DNA from: Leptospira mtsangambouensis
GTDB lineage: Bacteria; Spirochaetota; Leptospiria; Leptospirales; Leptospiraceae
Direction of reading: 5' to 3'
DNA length: 64,000 nucleotides
Assembly (NCBI RefSeq): GCF_004770475.1
Contig: NZ_RQHK01000005.1
Coordinates: 195,141-259,140, forward strand
Shown here: positions 49,829 to 60,215 of the stretch, piece after piece
Layout of the letters: every line of letters starts with the position of its first letter
How positions within the stretch are numbered: position 1 is the first letter of the stretch
Notes under the pieces: model-generated
The model's input: only the letters and a program-made list of their open reading frames with translations
Databases searched by the model: none
What the model was told of the DNA's origin: nothing
Translations under genes and position numbers: made by a program

Positions 49829-51640
49829 TTGAACGAATTTCTATTTTCAGACTTCCCTGAAGTTTCTACTGAGGATTGGAAAAACCAAATCCTAAAAGAT
49901 TTAAAAGGTAACCCTTGGGACAAAGTCACTTGGGAAACAGAAGAAGGTTTCAAAATTGAACCCTTCTATCGCAAAGAAGATATCTCAGACCTCCCTCGAG
50001 TGTACAAACGAACCAATGGTTGGAATGTCACAGAAACCATAACCTCCGAATCCGAATTAACTGATCTTTCCAAAAAAGGAGCCGATGCCGTAGTTCTTAT
50101 CTCCCAAGGGGAGAATGAAAAATTTCCTGGTTTAAAGATTGGATCTTCTCAGGACCTAGAACGATTGGTTGGCCTTACAGGGAATCTTCCCTTGGTTGTA
50201 TCTCTAGAAGAAAAAACACCAACCTTTTCCGACTCATTAAAGAAACTTACTTCTTCGCATAACACTGTACTCAGTGACTTTGACCCATATGGATCCGCAA
50301 TAAAAAACGGAGAACTAGGAACAGAAGAAAACTCAATAGGCAAAACATTCGCTTCGCTTGCGGGAACCAAAGGGTTTTCCGGTGTGGGAATTCATAGTTA
50401 TTATTTAAGAGATGCAGGTGCATCCATTGGCCAAGAACTAGCTTATTCTCTTTCTTGGGGTGTGGATTATTTAAACCGTCATCTCGATGCAGGTGTGAAA
50501 ATTGAAGATGCGGCAGCCAACGTTTGGTTTTGGATGGGAATTGGTTCTGACTATTTCACGGAAATCGCAAAATTCCGTGCATTCCGCATCCTTTGGACAG
50601 AAGTCTTAAATGCTTATCAAGCTGGACTTGGAGAATCTCTTCCCGCACTGATTGTCGCAAGAACTTCCAATTTTCAATTCACGGCATATGATCCTTATGT
50701 CAATATGTTACGTGGAACCACTACCGCCATGTCGGCTGTAATGGGTGGAGCCGACTTTGTTACTGTATTACCATTTGATTCTGAATACTCCGCACAACAA
50801 GAGTTAGGCAAACGTATTGCGAGGAATTCACAACTTCTACTTCGTTATGAATCCTTCCTTGACAAGGTAGAAGACCCTGCAGCAGGTTCTTATTACTTGG
50901 AAGTGCTTACAAAAAAACTATCAGAATCGGCTTGGGCAAAATTCCAGGATTTGGAGAAAGATGGTGGATTTGGAGAAGCACTCAAAAAAGGATTCATCCA
51001 AAAAGAAATCAATGCCCGTGCAGAGAAAAAAAGAAACGCTCTTGCCAACAAAAAAGAAATTTTACTCGGAACCAACCAATACCCTCTCGCCTCAGAAAGA
51101 CATCCAGAATTGAAAAGTTCTTTGGAAGTTACGAAAGAAAATATCAATACCAAAGGACAAACCAGTTACTTGCGTCTTGTGCCAGTTCGTCTTTCTTACG
51201 AATTTGACAAGTGGAGAAATCTCACAGACACCCATGTGGCTTCTGGTAAAAAACTTCCCAAAGTATTTTTACTTACGATTGGGGATCTGACCATGCGAAA
51301 AGCTCGTGCTGGTTTTAGCTCCAATTTCCTCGGTTGCCTTGGATATGAAATCATTGACAACTTAGGATTTTCTTCTGTGAAAGAAGGGGTCACAAAGGCA
51401 AAAGAACAGGGATGCGAAATCGTTGTCCTTTGTTCGTCTGACGAAGAATATGCGACCTACCTTCCTGAATTTGCCGCGGAGATGAAATCCCAACTCACCA
51501 ATTCTTGGAAACTTCTGGCAGGGTACCCAAAAGATCTCATCAACCAAGCAGAATCACTCGGAATCGACGACTTCATCCATATGAAACGAAACATCGTGGA
51601 ATTTATGGAAAAAGCCCAAACCAAATGGATCGGGAAATAA
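49829..51640 (+). CDS. mutA: Methylmalonyl-CoA mutase small (beta) subunit
   Basis: The 603-residue protein starts at TTG 49829 with GAGGA six bases before. It has the TIM-barrel part ([40 protein letters not shown]). The C-terminal B12-like domain reads [19 protein letters not shown], where the cobalamin-binding DxHxxG is lost. This is normal for the non-catalytic partner of the heterodimer. With MutB it interconverts methylmalonyl-CoA and succinyl-CoA. One base separates its stop from the mutB ATG. Confidence 0.95.
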   Translation: MNEFLFSDFPEVSTEDWKNQILKDLKGNPWDKVTWETEEGFKIEPFYRKEDISDLPRVYKRTNGWNVTETITSESELTDLSKKGADAVVLISQGENEKFPGLKIGSSQDLERLVGLTGNLPLVVSLEEKTPTFSDSLKKLTSSHNTVLSDFDPYGSAIKNGELGTEENSIGKTFASLAGTKGFSGVGIHSYYLRDAGASIGQELAYSLSWGVDYLNRHLDAGVKIEDAAANVWFWMGIGSDYFTEIAKFRAFRILWTEVLNAYQAGLGESLPALIVARTSNFQFTAYDPYVNMLRGTTTAMSAVMGGADFVTVLPFDSEYSAQQELGKRIARNSQLLLRYESFLDKVEDPAAGSYYLEVLTKKLSESAWAKFQDLEKDGGFGEALKKGFIQKEINARAEKKRNALANKKEILLGTNQYPLASERHPELKSSLEVTKENINTKGQTSYLRLVPVRLSYEFDKWRNLTDTHVASGKKLPKVFLLTIGDLTMRKARAGFSSNFLGCLGYEIIDNLGFSSVKEGVTKAKEQGCEIVVLCSSDEEYATYLPEFAAEMKSQLTNSWKLLAGYPKDLINQAESLGIDDFIHMKRNIVEFMEKAQTKWIGK

Positions 51641-51641
51641 A

Positions 51642-53780
51642 ATGAACAAACCTAATTTTGCAAAACTCCCTCTTTCTTTCAGTTCTCCTCAGCCGGATTC
51701 TAAATCCATTTCGCTTTGGCAAACGGCAGAAGGGATCTCCATCCAATCTCGTTATGCGAAGACTGATTTGGAGGGAATGGAACACCTAAACTATGCGGCG
51801 GGAATCCCTCCTTATTTACGGGGGCCCTATTCCACCATGTATGTGAATAAACCCTGGACCGTCCGCCAATATGCCGGATTCTCTACAGCCGAAGAATCCA
51901 ATGCCTTTTACCGAAGAAACTTAGCGGCAGGACAAAAAGGACTTTCTGTTGCCTTTGACCTTGCCACTCACCGTGGATACGACTCGGACCATGACCGTGT
52001 GGTGGGAGATGTGGGAAAAGCCGGCGTGGCCATTGATTCGGTTTTGGATATGAAGATCCTCTTCGACCAAATCCCTCTCGACCAAATGTCTGTTTCCATG
52101 ACGATGAATGGTGCCGTCATCCCAGTTCTTGCCTTCTACATTGTGGCGGCAGAAGAACAAGGAGTTTCACGAGACAAACTCTCCGGTACCATCCAAAATG
52201 ATATTTTGAAAGAGTTTATGGTGCGTAATACATACATTTACCCACCCAAACATTCCATGAAAATCATTGCCGATATCTTTGGTTATACTTCCAAGTACAT
52301 GCCTAAGTTTAATTCGATTTCCATTTCTGGTTACCATATGCAAGAAGCAGGTGCAACAGCAGACTTAGAACTTGCCTACACACTTGCCGATGGATGGGAA
52401 TACATCAAAACAGGGATTGCTTCTGGTCTTTCTGTAGATGAATTTGCTCCTCGCCTGTCTTTTTTCTGGGCGATTGGGATGAACCATTTTATGGAGATTG
52501 CTAAGATGCGCGCAGGAAGACTTCTTTGGGCAAAGATTGTCAACCAGTTCCAACCCAAATCCACAAAGTCATTGGCTCTACGAACTCACTGCCAAACATC
52601 GGGTTGGTCTCTCACCGAACAAGATCCTTTCAACAACGTAGGAAGGACTTGTATCGAAGCGATGGCCGCAGCTCTTGGCCATACTCAATCCTTACACACA
52701 AACGCACTTGATGAAGCTATTGCCCTTCCCACCGACTTCTCGGCAAGGATTGCAAGGAATACTCAGATTTATCTCCAAGAAGAAACCAATATCCACCGGG
52801 TCATTGATCCTTGGGGTGGTTCCTTCTATGTAGAAAAACTCACAAACGATTTAGTCCACAAAGCTTGGGCCCTGATTACCGAAGTACAAAAGTTAGGTGG
52901 AATGGCAGAAGCAATTGAGACGGGAATTCCTAAGATGCGAATTGAAGAAGCATCCGCAAGAAAACAAGCCCGTATCGATTCTGGAAAAGATGTGATTGTA
53001 GGTGTGAACCGGTTCCGTTTGGATAAGGAAGCCCCTCTTGATATTTTAGACATTGACAATACTGCCGTTCGGATTGCCCAAATCAAACGTTTGGAACAAA
53101 TGAAAAAAGATCGAGATAAAACAGCCGTAGAAGCTGCGTTAAACGCTATCACCAAATGTGCAGAAACAGGGAATGGAAATCTCCTAGAACTTGCAGTGGA
53201 TGCTGCCAGAAAAAGAGCTTCTCTTGGTGAAATTTCTTATGCAATGGAAAAAGTATTTGGGAGGTACAAAGCTGTGATTCGTTCCATCTCTGGAGTGTAT
53301 TCCTCTGAAATTTCCGAAGACAAAGGGTATATCGAAGCAAGATCCCTCGCCGATGAATTTGCAAAACTAGAAGGACGCCGCCCAAGAATCATGGTGGCCA
53401 AAATGGGCCAAGATGGACATGACCGTGGCGCCAAGGTGATCTCAACAAGTTTTGCTGATATGGGCTTTGACGTTGATATCGGGCCTTTGTTCCAAACACC
53501 GGCTGAAGTCGCCAAACAAGTTGTAGAAAATGACTGTCATATCTTGGGAGTGTCCTCTCTTGCTGCTGGTCACAAAACCCTTGTTCCACAAGTGATTGAG
53601 GAATTAAAAAAACTGGGTGCAGAAGATGTACTCGTGGTTGTGGGTGGGGTGATTCCTGCACAAGATTACGACTTCCTCTACAAATCAGGAGCAACTGCTA
53701 TTTTTGGACCGGGAACTGTGATCTCAGAAGCTGCCAAACAAATTCTGAACATCCTCCTTGGCGAAAGAAGAGCCGCCTAA
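51642..53780 (+). CDS. mutB: Methylmalonyl-CoA mutase large (alpha, catalytic) subunit
   Basis: The 712-residue protein contains the catalytic barrel with [35 protein letters not shown] and [14 protein letters not shown]. The C-terminal cobalamin domain has the intact [18 protein letters not shown], with His as the lower cobalt ligand. It isomerises succinyl-CoA and methylmalonyl-CoA using adenosylcobalamin. In a Leptospira-like organism this feeds propionyl-CoA from odd-chain fatty acids and branched amino acids into the TCA cycle. The length is typical. Confidence 0.97.
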   Translation: MNKPNFAKLPLSFSSPQPDSKSISLWQTAEGISIQSRYAKTDLEGMEHLNYAAGIPPYLRGPYSTMYVNKPWTVRQYAGFSTAEESNAFYRRNLAAGQKGLSVAFDLATHRGYDSDHDRVVGDVGKAGVAIDSVLDMKILFDQIPLDQMSVSMTMNGAVIPVLAFYIVAAEEQGVSRDKLSGTIQNDILKEFMVRNTYIYPPKHSMKIIADIFGYTSKYMPKFNSISISGYHMQEAGATADLELAYTLADGWEYIKTGIASGLSVDEFAPRLSFFWAIGMNHFMEIAKMRAGRLLWAKIVNQFQPKSTKSLALRTHCQTSGWSLTEQDPFNNVGRTCIEAMAAALGHTQSLHTNALDEAIALPTDFSARIARNTQIYLQEETNIHRVIDPWGGSFYVEKLTNDLVHKAWALITEVQKLGGMAEAIETGIPKMRIEEASARKQARIDSGKDVIVGVNRFRLDKEAPLDILDIDNTAVRIAQIKRLEQMKKDRDKTAVEAALNAITKCAETGNGNLLELAVDAARKRASLGEISYAMEKVFGRYKAVIRSISGVYSSEISEDKGYIEARSLADEFAKLEGRRPRIMVAKMGQDGHDRGAKVISTSFADMGFDVDIGPLFQTPAEVAKQVVENDCHILGVSSLAAGHKTLVPQVIEELKKLGAEDVLVVVGGVIPAQDYDFLYKSGATAIFGPGTVISEAAKQILNILLGERRAA

Positions 53781-53882
53781 GTTCAAAGTTAAACAAGGGG
53801 CTTATCCCACCAAACACCGATTTGCTAAATTACCATCAGTGGATCGGTGTTGATTAGGATCTTTCAAAAAGAATCAACAAAT

Positions 53883-54995
53883 ATGGAAACACCAAACGAG
53901 GACATTGGCAAAAAGAATCAGGATTCTGGTATTGTGAATCCCAAATCGGCACTTTCTGTCAACCCTGGTGTCGCCGATGCTCCCGCCATTTCTCCTTATA
54001 TTCGTGACCAAAGAAAAACTCTTAGCCGCAAAGAAATCTCGGCAGAGGAACTAGCGACAGGAATTCTTTCTGGGAACCGCACCCATCTTTCCAAAGCCAT
54101 CACTCTTGTAGAAAGTAATTTAGAAGCACATAATGACAAAGCCCAAGCCATTTTGGAGCTTGTGATGCCCAAGGTAGGAAATTCCATCCGGATCGGAATC
54201 ACAGGAGTACCGGGTGTTGGGAAGTCTACCTTTATCGAAAGTTTTGGAAGTTACCTTCTGGAACAAAACCACAAACTGGCAGTCCTTGCCATTGATCCGA
54301 GTAGCCAAAGAACCAAAGGTTCCATTCTCGGTGACAAAACAAGGATGGAAATTCTTTCCAAATCAGAAAATGCATTCATTCGCCCATCACCTAGCAGCGG
54401 TTCGCTGGGAGGAGTTGCGAGAAAAACAAGAGAGTCCATGTATCTCTGTGAAGCAGCAGGATTTGACACCATCATCATTGAAACTGTGGGTGTGGGACAA
54501 TCCGAAACCCAAGTCCACTCGATGGTAGACTTTTTTTTATTACTCATGCTTGCCGGTGCAGGAGATGAACTCCAAGGGATCAAACGGGGAATTATGGAAA
54601 TGGCTGACCTCATTGCCATCAATAAAGCGGACGGGCCAAATGAACCCTTTGCCATGCGGGCCCGGGTCGAATATGAATCGGCCCTCCATCTTTTCCCTGC
54701 CCCCGAATCCAAATGGATACCTAGGGCTACCACTTGCAGTGGGATCGGCGGAAAAGGAATCGAAGAAATCTGGAAGTTGGTTTTAGATTATATTTCGACT
54801 ACAAAATCAAACGGATATTATGCGAAAAATAGGGAAACCCAAACCCGGATGTGGTTTGAAGAAACTCTAAGAGAAGCAGTTTTAGAACAGTTTTTTATGC
54901 GACCAGGAAAAAAAGAGGCCATCCTAGAATCGGAAACAAAGCTAATGTCTGGCCAGTCAACACTCTTAAAAGAAATCAAACGTTTGATGGACTGA
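53883..54995 (+). CDS. meaB: Methylmalonyl-CoA mutase-associated GTPase MeaB
   Basis: From ATG 53883 the product has 370 residues. GTG 53847 would add 12. The GTPase domain has Walker A GITGVPGVGKSTFIE, the switch line DPSSQRTKGSILGDKTRM and the guanine-specificity motif NKADG. The family's ETVGVGQSE motif is present. MeaB loads and protects the mutase by checking cofactor delivery. It has an N-terminal extension of about 70 residues rich in Ser, Asn and Asp before the helical part, longer than most relatives. It converges on the DUF4105 gene with 19 bases between. Confidence 0.92.
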   Translation: METPNEDIGKKNQDSGIVNPKSALSVNPGVADAPAISPYIRDQRKTLSRKEISAEELATGILSGNRTHLSKAITLVESNLEAHNDKAQAILELVMPKVGNSIRIGITGVPGVGKSTFIESFGSYLLEQNHKLAVLAIDPSSQRTKGSILGDKTRMEILSKSENAFIRPSPSSGSLGGVARKTRESMYLCEAAGFDTIIIETVGVGQSETQVHSMVDFFLLLMLAGAGDELQGIKRGIMEMADLIAINKADGPNEPFAMRARVEYESALHLFPAPESKWIPRATTCSGIGGKGIEEIWKLVLDYISTTKSNGYYAKNRETQTRMWFEETLREAVLEQFFMRPGKKEAILESETKLMSGQSTLLKEIKRLMD

Positions 54996-55014
54996 TCTTC
55001 CACCAAACCAAAAA

Positions 55015-56934
55015 TCAGAAGAAAATTTTTAACCCTGCTTGGTATTCGTTCCAATCCAATTCCTTTGTTTGAATTTGTTTGTATTTTAATTCTAATGATA
55101 CATTTTCTAATAATGTCCAATTGATCTGAGAGACAAATTCAGGGAAGTTCCCTCTATCTCCCGCAAAGTAAGACCTGTAGTCTCCTGAAAAAATCAATCC
55201 AACAGATTCATAGATACGAATGAGAAGGCCAGTACTACTCACTCCGCCTAAACGATATCCACTCCCCCAAATGGGTGATTGGTCTACCCTGAGATCCAAA
55301 AAAGAAAACATAACAAATTGATGCCTGAAAAAAGGATAAAATGGCTCCCAAGCAACCCCATAACCGCCACTCGCATAACCGTAGTATTCCGTTATTGGTT
55401 TTATGTAATTTTTCTCAGTATACAATGACTTAACACCTAAATCCAAACGCCAAGAAGGTTTCCAAATTTTTTGTCCAATTGGATTTAACGATGACATTTC
55501 CAAAACATGAAACTCTTGTATTACGGTTTGTTTTGTATCTTCATAAAAACGTGCATTCATTCTTAAAAACGAAATTTGATTGTATGGAGAATAACCTAGA
55601 TAAGAATCTGTAAAGTCTCGTAAGACTGGCCGATATTGGATTTCACTATAACCTCCATTCGTCGAATTTCCATGAGCAATTGTTACCTGAGATGGAGCAT
55701 GGCTAAGAAGTGGATTGGACAATTTATCAATCTGGAAATAATCCGGTAACGAATTTAAAACTTGTATATCTCCTCTTTTTTGGTCCGCTTCTGTATATAA
55801 CTGTTGGTCTTTGATTTCCATCTTCCCATATGCTTTAATTTTATGAATGACTAGATGATCGATATAGATATCAAAAAGAAGAGTCCTTCTATCTGAGTCT
55901 AATTCAAATGCAGAATCCATATTCCCATCTACCATTTTGTCTAAAATGGTTTTTTCTGAAGAAGTTAAATAACCATATTTGTGTCTGTATCTTTCGATGA
56001 TAGAAGGTCTAAACTGAATTTGTTCAATGAGTCCTGTTTGGTTGGAAAGAATTTTCAAACTTTCTGTTGGCAGTAACATTACTGAAATTCGATCCGTAAG
56101 TCTCAGCGTTGGTCTTGCTACTTCGAGAAGAGTCAAAATGCGGAACGAACAATTTTCATCTAAAAAATAATAATCAAAATGGTTTTGTGACATTTCCCAA
56201 AGGTGACGAGTCAATTGATCCACTTCTTCTTGGTTTAAGTTGAGTTTGAATTCCCAAAGATTTCTATTTTCAAATTCATTGTATTCATGAATTTTATATA
56301 AGTATTTTTGAATTTCAAATGATCCATGAAATCCACCTGCAAGCCCATATATCACAAATGAAATTGGATCGATGTTGCCAGGAACTGTTGCCGCATAATT
56401 CAAAATTAAATCTTCAGAAACAACTCCATTTGGTTTTTCTTCATTAAATTTAAGCATCGTATGCCCAAATAATGAAGCTGGATGTTCCGGATGGAAGGAA
56501 GCAAAGATCACCGAAACTGATTTTGCTCGCATTTGGTTTTTAAACTCAGGCCACTTCGTACATTGTTCTTCCCAAGTTGGGTCGACGGGAAATCCAAATC
56601 GTTTGCGAATCCAATGGAACCTGGCAGGGAATTTGCATTCCATTTTGATTAATTCTTCTTTCGGTTTTTGAAAGAGATCCAAATGAGCTTTTAATTCAGA
56701 AGTAGGATTGGTAAGACCGTCCACAGATAAAAAAAAGGAAGGTCCGTCTGCCAAACTTTTATGTTTCTTTTTCCATTTGGAAGTTTGGTAGTGAAGGAGG
56801 ACGAGCCAATCTCTTTCCAATGAAGCTTTTTCAATGGAATCCAAATCAGGAATGTTTGGTTGGGAAAGTATGGGTGAGGCAGAAAAACAAAAGAAGAAAA
56901 AAGTTGTAAGAAAAAAAGTATGGAGTCGGTTCAA
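55015..56934 (-). CDS. DUF4105 / Lnb-N-terminal-like protein with C-terminal beta-barrel
   Basis: The 639-residue exported protein has a signal peptide ending ILSQ. Residues about 140-330 match the DUF4105/Lnb periplasmic domain: FHPEHPASLFGHTMLKF with a catalytic His candidate, and YYFLDENCSFRILTL with a catalytic Cys candidate. The C-terminal half (about 420-639) has the alternating pattern of a beta-barrel and ends AGLKIFF. Lnb-type proteins acylate the N-terminus of lipoproteins. Whether this one does is inference, since the family is diverse. Confidence 0.7.
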   Translation of the reverse strand: MNRLHTFFLTTFFFFCFSASPILSQPNIPDLDSIEKASLERDWLVLLHYQTSKWKKKHKSLADGPSFFLSVDGLTNPTSELKAHLDLFQKPKEELIKMECKFPARFHWIRKRFGFPVDPTWEEQCTKWPEFKNQMRAKSVSVIFASFHPEHPASLFGHTMLKFNEEKPNGVVSEDLILNYAATVPGNIDPISFVIYGLAGGFHGSFEIQKYLYKIHEYNEFENRNLWEFKLNLNQEEVDQLTRHLWEMSQNHFDYYFLDENCSFRILTLLEVARPTLRLTDRISVMLLPTESLKILSNQTGLIEQIQFRPSIIERYRHKYGYLTSSEKTILDKMVDGNMDSAFELDSDRRTLLFDIYIDHLVIHKIKAYGKMEIKDQQLYTEADQKRGDIQVLNSLPDYFQIDKLSNPLLSHAPSQVTIAHGNSTNGGYSEIQYRPVLRDFTDSYLGYSPYNQISFLRMNARFYEDTKQTVIQEFHVLEMSSLNPIGQKIWKPSWRLDLGVKSLYTEKNYIKPITEYYGYASGGYGVAWEPFYPFFRHQFVMFSFLDLRVDQSPIWGSGYRLGGVSSTGLLIRIYESVGLIFSGDYRSYFAGDRGNFPEFVSQINWTLLENVSLELKYKQIQTKELDWNEYQAGLKIFF

Positions 56935-56991
56935 TGAAAGAGGAGAGAAGTTGGACTGAGCAACAAAAGTTGCCTCAGCCCAACAAAAAAC

Positions 56992-57270
56992 TTACTTAAC
57001 TCCAGTAGCTTGGCAAGCTTCAGTTGTAGAAATACGGCTTGTAGTGAACAATCCGTGAGTCGCAGGACCTTTTGCATCAACAACTTGAGTCACACCTTCT
57101 TTGTTTAGGTCATCTAAACAAGCAGTAACAGGAGCACCCCAAAGTGTAAAGATAGCTGGGTTCATTTGAGTAGCAGTTACTACTTCTTTTCCGCCCACTT
57201 TAGTTTTGTCGATGCTGTAACAGTTTGCAATGAAAGCTGCAACTGCTGCCATGAGTAAAATTTTCTTCAT
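56992..57270 (-). CDS. Small lipoprotein, unknown function
   Basis: From ATG 57270, with a strong AGGAG five to six bases before, the product has 92 residues. The signal ends IANC, with Cys17 lipidated. The mature chain (VTACLDDLNKEGVTQVVDAKG, then RISTTEACQATGVK) has two further cysteines and ends in VK. This TRL-like small-lipoprotein pattern is only suggestive. It has its own upstream region and lies 58 bases after the DUF4105 start, pointing the same way. The strong ribosome site suggests high expression. Confidence 0.75.
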   Translation of the reverse strand: MKKILLMAAVAAFIANCYSIDKTKVGGKEVVTATQMNPAIFTLWGAPVTACLDDLNKEGVTQVVDAKGPATHGLFTTSRISTTEACQATGVK

Positions 57271-57572
57271 AAATTCTCCTATGAAAGTGTAGCCAAGGCT
57301 ATCTTCCCATTTCCTCGGTGCAATATTTTTTCGGGGAACAGATGTTACAGAATGGTAATTTTTTAGATCGTTTGTAGGTGATTTTGCCACCTATGATCAT
57401 TCTAAAATTTAAAGGAACGCACTCGGTGGGCAAAAAAAATACCACCGTGGTCTCGAACACGATGGCACTTGCACCAAGCAATGGAATGTTAAATGGAAAT
57501 TCTACGCTATTCGCCAGCCAGGGTAGGACAGACTGGGATTATTAGAATCATGCTAACAGAGACGAGAGTCGC

Positions 57573-57596
57573 TGTCTATCTACCAAATGGTATAAA
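57573..57596. repeat. Palindrome-containing repeat, copy 1
   Basis: TGTCTATC is followed by TACCAAATGGTA and TATAAA-type bases. It matches 57814-57837 at 21 of 24 positions. The core TACCA-AA-TGGTA is a 5-2-5 inverted repeat. Confidence 0.6.
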
Positions 57597-57813
57597 AAGG
57601 AAGGAAAGGGACATTCCCAAATGGATACTTTTGTTTTTTGGATTTCCCTTTATAAAACCCAATTCATCAGAAATACAAGAGCTAAGTACACACCAAACCA
57701 TAAAACAAGCCTTAGTTTGATGAGGAGAGCAGAGATCCAATGAATTGTTTCTAGTCGCATTTGTTTGTATTCTGGTAAGTTGATGAGATAGTATAAACAT
57801 GTTTTCAGTAAGT

Positions 57814-57837
57814 GTCCATTTACCAGATGGTATAAAT
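57814..57837. repeat. Palindrome-containing repeat, copy 2
   Basis: TGTCCATT is followed by TACCAGATGGTA and TATAAA. The core TACCA-GA-TGGTA keeps the same symmetry as copy 1. It begins 17 bases beyond the end of the response-regulator gene. Confidence 0.6.
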
Positions 57838-57854
57838 TAGAATTTCATATCCCT

Positions 57855-58490
57855 TTAAAAAATTCCGAACTGGCGGGCTTTTTTTAGCATTTGCACCCGA
57901 GTGTTCACTTGGAGTTTTTTATAGATGGCTTTGATTTGTTGGCGGACAGTTCCTACAGTTGTTCCAAATAAAGAAGCGATCTGGCTTGGGTTGTCCCCTT
58001 CTACAATCAGTTCCAAAATTTGTCTTTCCCTGGGAGTGAGAACTTCAACACCAGAAGGGTCGGAAATAGTCGGAGGTTTTCGAAAACTTAACAATACTTT
58101 TGCGGCGATCGAAGGAGAAATCACACTCCCTCCTTCCAAAATGGTTTGAATGGTCTCTGGAAGAGAGTCCAACTCTGATTTCCAAATATAGCCAGAAGCT
58201 CCATTCCGAAGTGCTGAAAAGATAGCGTCATCCGTTTGTAAGGCGGAAATCACAAGGCTTTTTCTCGATTCGATTGTATGGTAAGTTTTGAGTACATCAA
58301 TTCCACTCATACCAGGTAGTCCAATGTCCAAAATGAGTAAATCCCATTCTCTAGATTGTCCATTCGCCCAAAAATCTTCAGCTGAATTCCAAGTAACCAA
58401 ATTTAGATGAGAATTTTGTTTTAAAACCCCGCATAACGATTGTAAAAAATCTACATTGTCTTCGATGATATCGATGGAAATTGGTTTCAT
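57855..58490 (-). CDS. NarL/FixJ-type response regulator
   Basis: The 211-residue protein has a receiver domain with phospho-acceptor Asp55 in LLILDIGLPG, the acidic pocket IIEDN (10-12) and a late Lys. A C-terminal LuxR-type helix-turn-helix follows (about 145-205, LTPRERQILELIVEGDNPSQIASLFGTT shortened, with VGTVRQQIKAIYKKL). The ATG overlaps the histidine-kinase stop by four bases, so the pair is coupled. Target genes are unknown. Confidence 0.92.
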   Translation of the reverse strand: MKPISIDIIEDNVDFLQSLCGVLKQNSHLNLVTWNSAEDFWANGQSREWDLLILDIGLPGMSGIDVLKTYHTIESRKSLVISALQTDDAIFSALRNGASGYIWKSELDSLPETIQTILEGGSVISPSIAAKVLLSFRKPPTISDPSGVEVLTPRERQILELIVEGDNPSQIASLFGTTVGTVRQQIKAIYKKLQVNTRVQMLKKARQFGIF

Positions 58491-59728
58491 ATATGAAATA
58501 AACTCATTGGAAGTTTCATATGGATCTGGTATGGAGATTCCATTATGGTAAGATCACCATTTAAAGATTTGATTCTTTGGTGGAGGCCTCGTTCGCCTAT
58601 TCCAGATTCATTCCATCCTTGTTTGTTTGGATGAATATCCATAACCTTTTCTTTTCCGTTCGATTTTTCTAGTTCAGTGACAAATTGGAATACCATATGA
58701 TCCGGTGTTCGATCAATCTTCCATTCAGAAGTCCCGTTTCCATGTCGTAAGTCATTGGTTGTCACTTCTTTGAAGAATTGAAGGATATGATGGGCTACCT
58801 CAGGATCGGGAATTTTGATCATTGTCTCATCTCCTATGGAATCCCATTTTAGGTTTATCGTACGACCCACAAGTTTGTATCGTTTTTTGACTAAAAGTTT
58901 TAATCCGTCTAACAAAGATTCTTGGATCAAATCTCTTTGGTCTTCTTCTTGGACTTGCGTGCGTAAGGATTGAAGGGCTGACTCTGAAAGTTGCCTTAAT
59001 TTTTGTAATTGTATCTCAGTGATCTCTGTCGGTTTTTTTTCGATTTTTTGAGTGAGTAACACTAAATCCGTTAATTGTGAGCCTAAACTATCATGGATGT
59101 CTTGGAAAAATGTTCTCCGTTTTTCTTCGAGTAACATCCCACGATAAGCAGCAATGTAACGAGTGCGAAACCACCAGTGGTTTAAAAAAAAGGCGACAAG
59201 GAACAAAGGGAAGATGGTGGACATCTCTCTCCAAGTTTCCATCGGGATGACAGTTTGGTTGGCAAAGTACACCCGAAAGATATAAATTAAAAGTACAAAG
59301 GACCATTCTAAAATGTACTGCCAAACAAGTCCTGGATAAAAGAAAGAGGAAGTGGCAAGTAAGGCGGTGATGGTAAGCCAATTCCTTGGATCAAAATAAG
59401 GAATGGAAGGATCATGAAATCCAGTTTCAATTTCGACCAATACCAAAAGAAAAAAAGTCAAACGAACAATGATGGGAGCAAAACCAAAAAACCTTCTATA
59501 AAAAAAGGAAGTCAATACCAAGAGGATACTGAGTACAAGTTGGATGGCCGATAAAATACAATTGGTTTGGTCTAAAGCATTCCATTCCAAATACACACTT
59601 TGGAGATACGCCAAACAATAAGCGAATCCAAGAAAATACAATTTGCTGATAATCTCGGAATATACGGCGAGCAGAGAAATCGGTTCGAGAGGAATCCCAC
59701 GAAAAAGGACAAACAACCTTTGCAACAT
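58487..59728 (-). CDS. NarX/DesK-type sensor histidine kinase
   Basis: The 413-residue protein has six membrane helices in residues 20-185 with little outside sequence. A HisKA_3 dimerisation segment follows, FFQDIHDSLGSQLTDL, with phospho-acceptor His212. The ATPase domain has EVTTNDLRHGNGT (N-box) and GIGERGLHQRIKSLNGDL (G box). It is the partner of the following response regulator. The small sensor suggests a membrane-state or intramembrane signal. Confidence 0.9.
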   Translation of the reverse strand: MLQRLFVLFRGIPLEPISLLAVYSEIISKLYFLGFAYCLAYLQSVYLEWNALDQTNCILSAIQLVLSILLVLTSFFYRRFFGFAPIIVRLTFFLLVLVEIETGFHDPSIPYFDPRNWLTITALLATSSFFYPGLVWQYILEWSFVLLIYIFRVYFANQTVIPMETWREMSTIFPLFLVAFFLNHWWFRTRYIAAYRGMLLEEKRRTFFQDIHDSLGSQLTDLVLLTQKIEKKPTEITEIQLQKLRQLSESALQSLRTQVQEEDQRDLIQESLLDGLKLLVKKRYKLVGRTINLKWDSIGDETMIKIPDPEVAHHILQFFKEVTTNDLRHGNGTSEWKIDRTPDHMVFQFVTELEKSNGKEKVMDIHPNKQGWNESGIGERGLHQRIKSLNGDLTIMESPYQIHMKLPMSLFHI

Positions 59729-59778
59729 TAGAGGGTTACCAAAGAATTAAACTTTTTAGGACTCGGAATTGGTTCAGA

Positions 59779-60141
59779 TTACACAGCCAGTCGACTGATA
59801 TGTTCCAACAAAAGTTTTTGGTCATCGTCAAACATTTGGTTGAACTCAAGACCTACTTCATAAAATGCCCCTTCGCCAAATTCTTCCAATCGTACAACCT
59901 TTGCCTTTGGATACAAAACATACTTCACATCAGGAAATCTTAATTCTAATTCCAGTCGAGTTCCAAGTGGCATAGGTTCTTTGGTTCGAAACAAAAGTCC
60001 CCCTTCAGAAATGTCTTGGGAATCCCCTTCTCCTTTGTCTTTTGGTAAAAACTGAGAAGAACCGGCTCCCGATTGGATCACTCGGTAGGTGAGATGGACT
60101 TTTTCGGAGATTCGTTTGTAGATTCGGCGTTCGCTGGACAT
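59779..60141 (-). CDS. PilZ-domain protein (cyclic di-GMP binding)
   Basis: The 120-residue protein has the PilZ motifs RRIYKRI (the RxxxR arginines, residues 5-10) and DISEGGLLFRTKEPMPLG (the D/N-x-S-x-x-G line near 42-50). A beta-barrel pattern follows (RLELELRFPDVKYVLYPKAKVVRLEE). It should bind cyclic di-GMP and switch an unknown effector. It stands 50 bases before the sensor-kinase gene region and 74 bases after the RND gene, all on the minus strand. Confidence 0.85.
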   Translation of the reverse strand: MSSERRIYKRISEKVHLTYRVIQSGAGSSQFLPKDKGEGDSQDISEGGLLFRTKEPMPLGTRLELELRFPDVKYVLYPKAKVVRLEEFGEGAFYEVGLEFNQMFDDDQKLLLEHISRLAV

Positions 60142-60215
60142 GATAGCAAGAGAACGCCGAATTCAAAGTTTGGGCAAGTTTAAATTTATGCCTGAGAATT
60201 GACCAAAATAATGGT

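Larger units (their letters stand above)
57271..57854. other. Gap of 584 bases with two near-identical palindromic sites
   Basis: Holds the two 24-base repeats listed separately, the promoter region of the 57270 lipoprotein gene, and short frames I do not support (57493-57720 on plus, 57576-57800 on minus). No RNA gene or insertion element is visible. Confidence 0.5.

Noticed and set aside
57493..57720. 75-codon plus frame in the 57.3-57.9 kb gap
   Set aside because: No credible ribosome site and mixed composition. It contains repeat copy 1 and competes with a minus frame in the same place.
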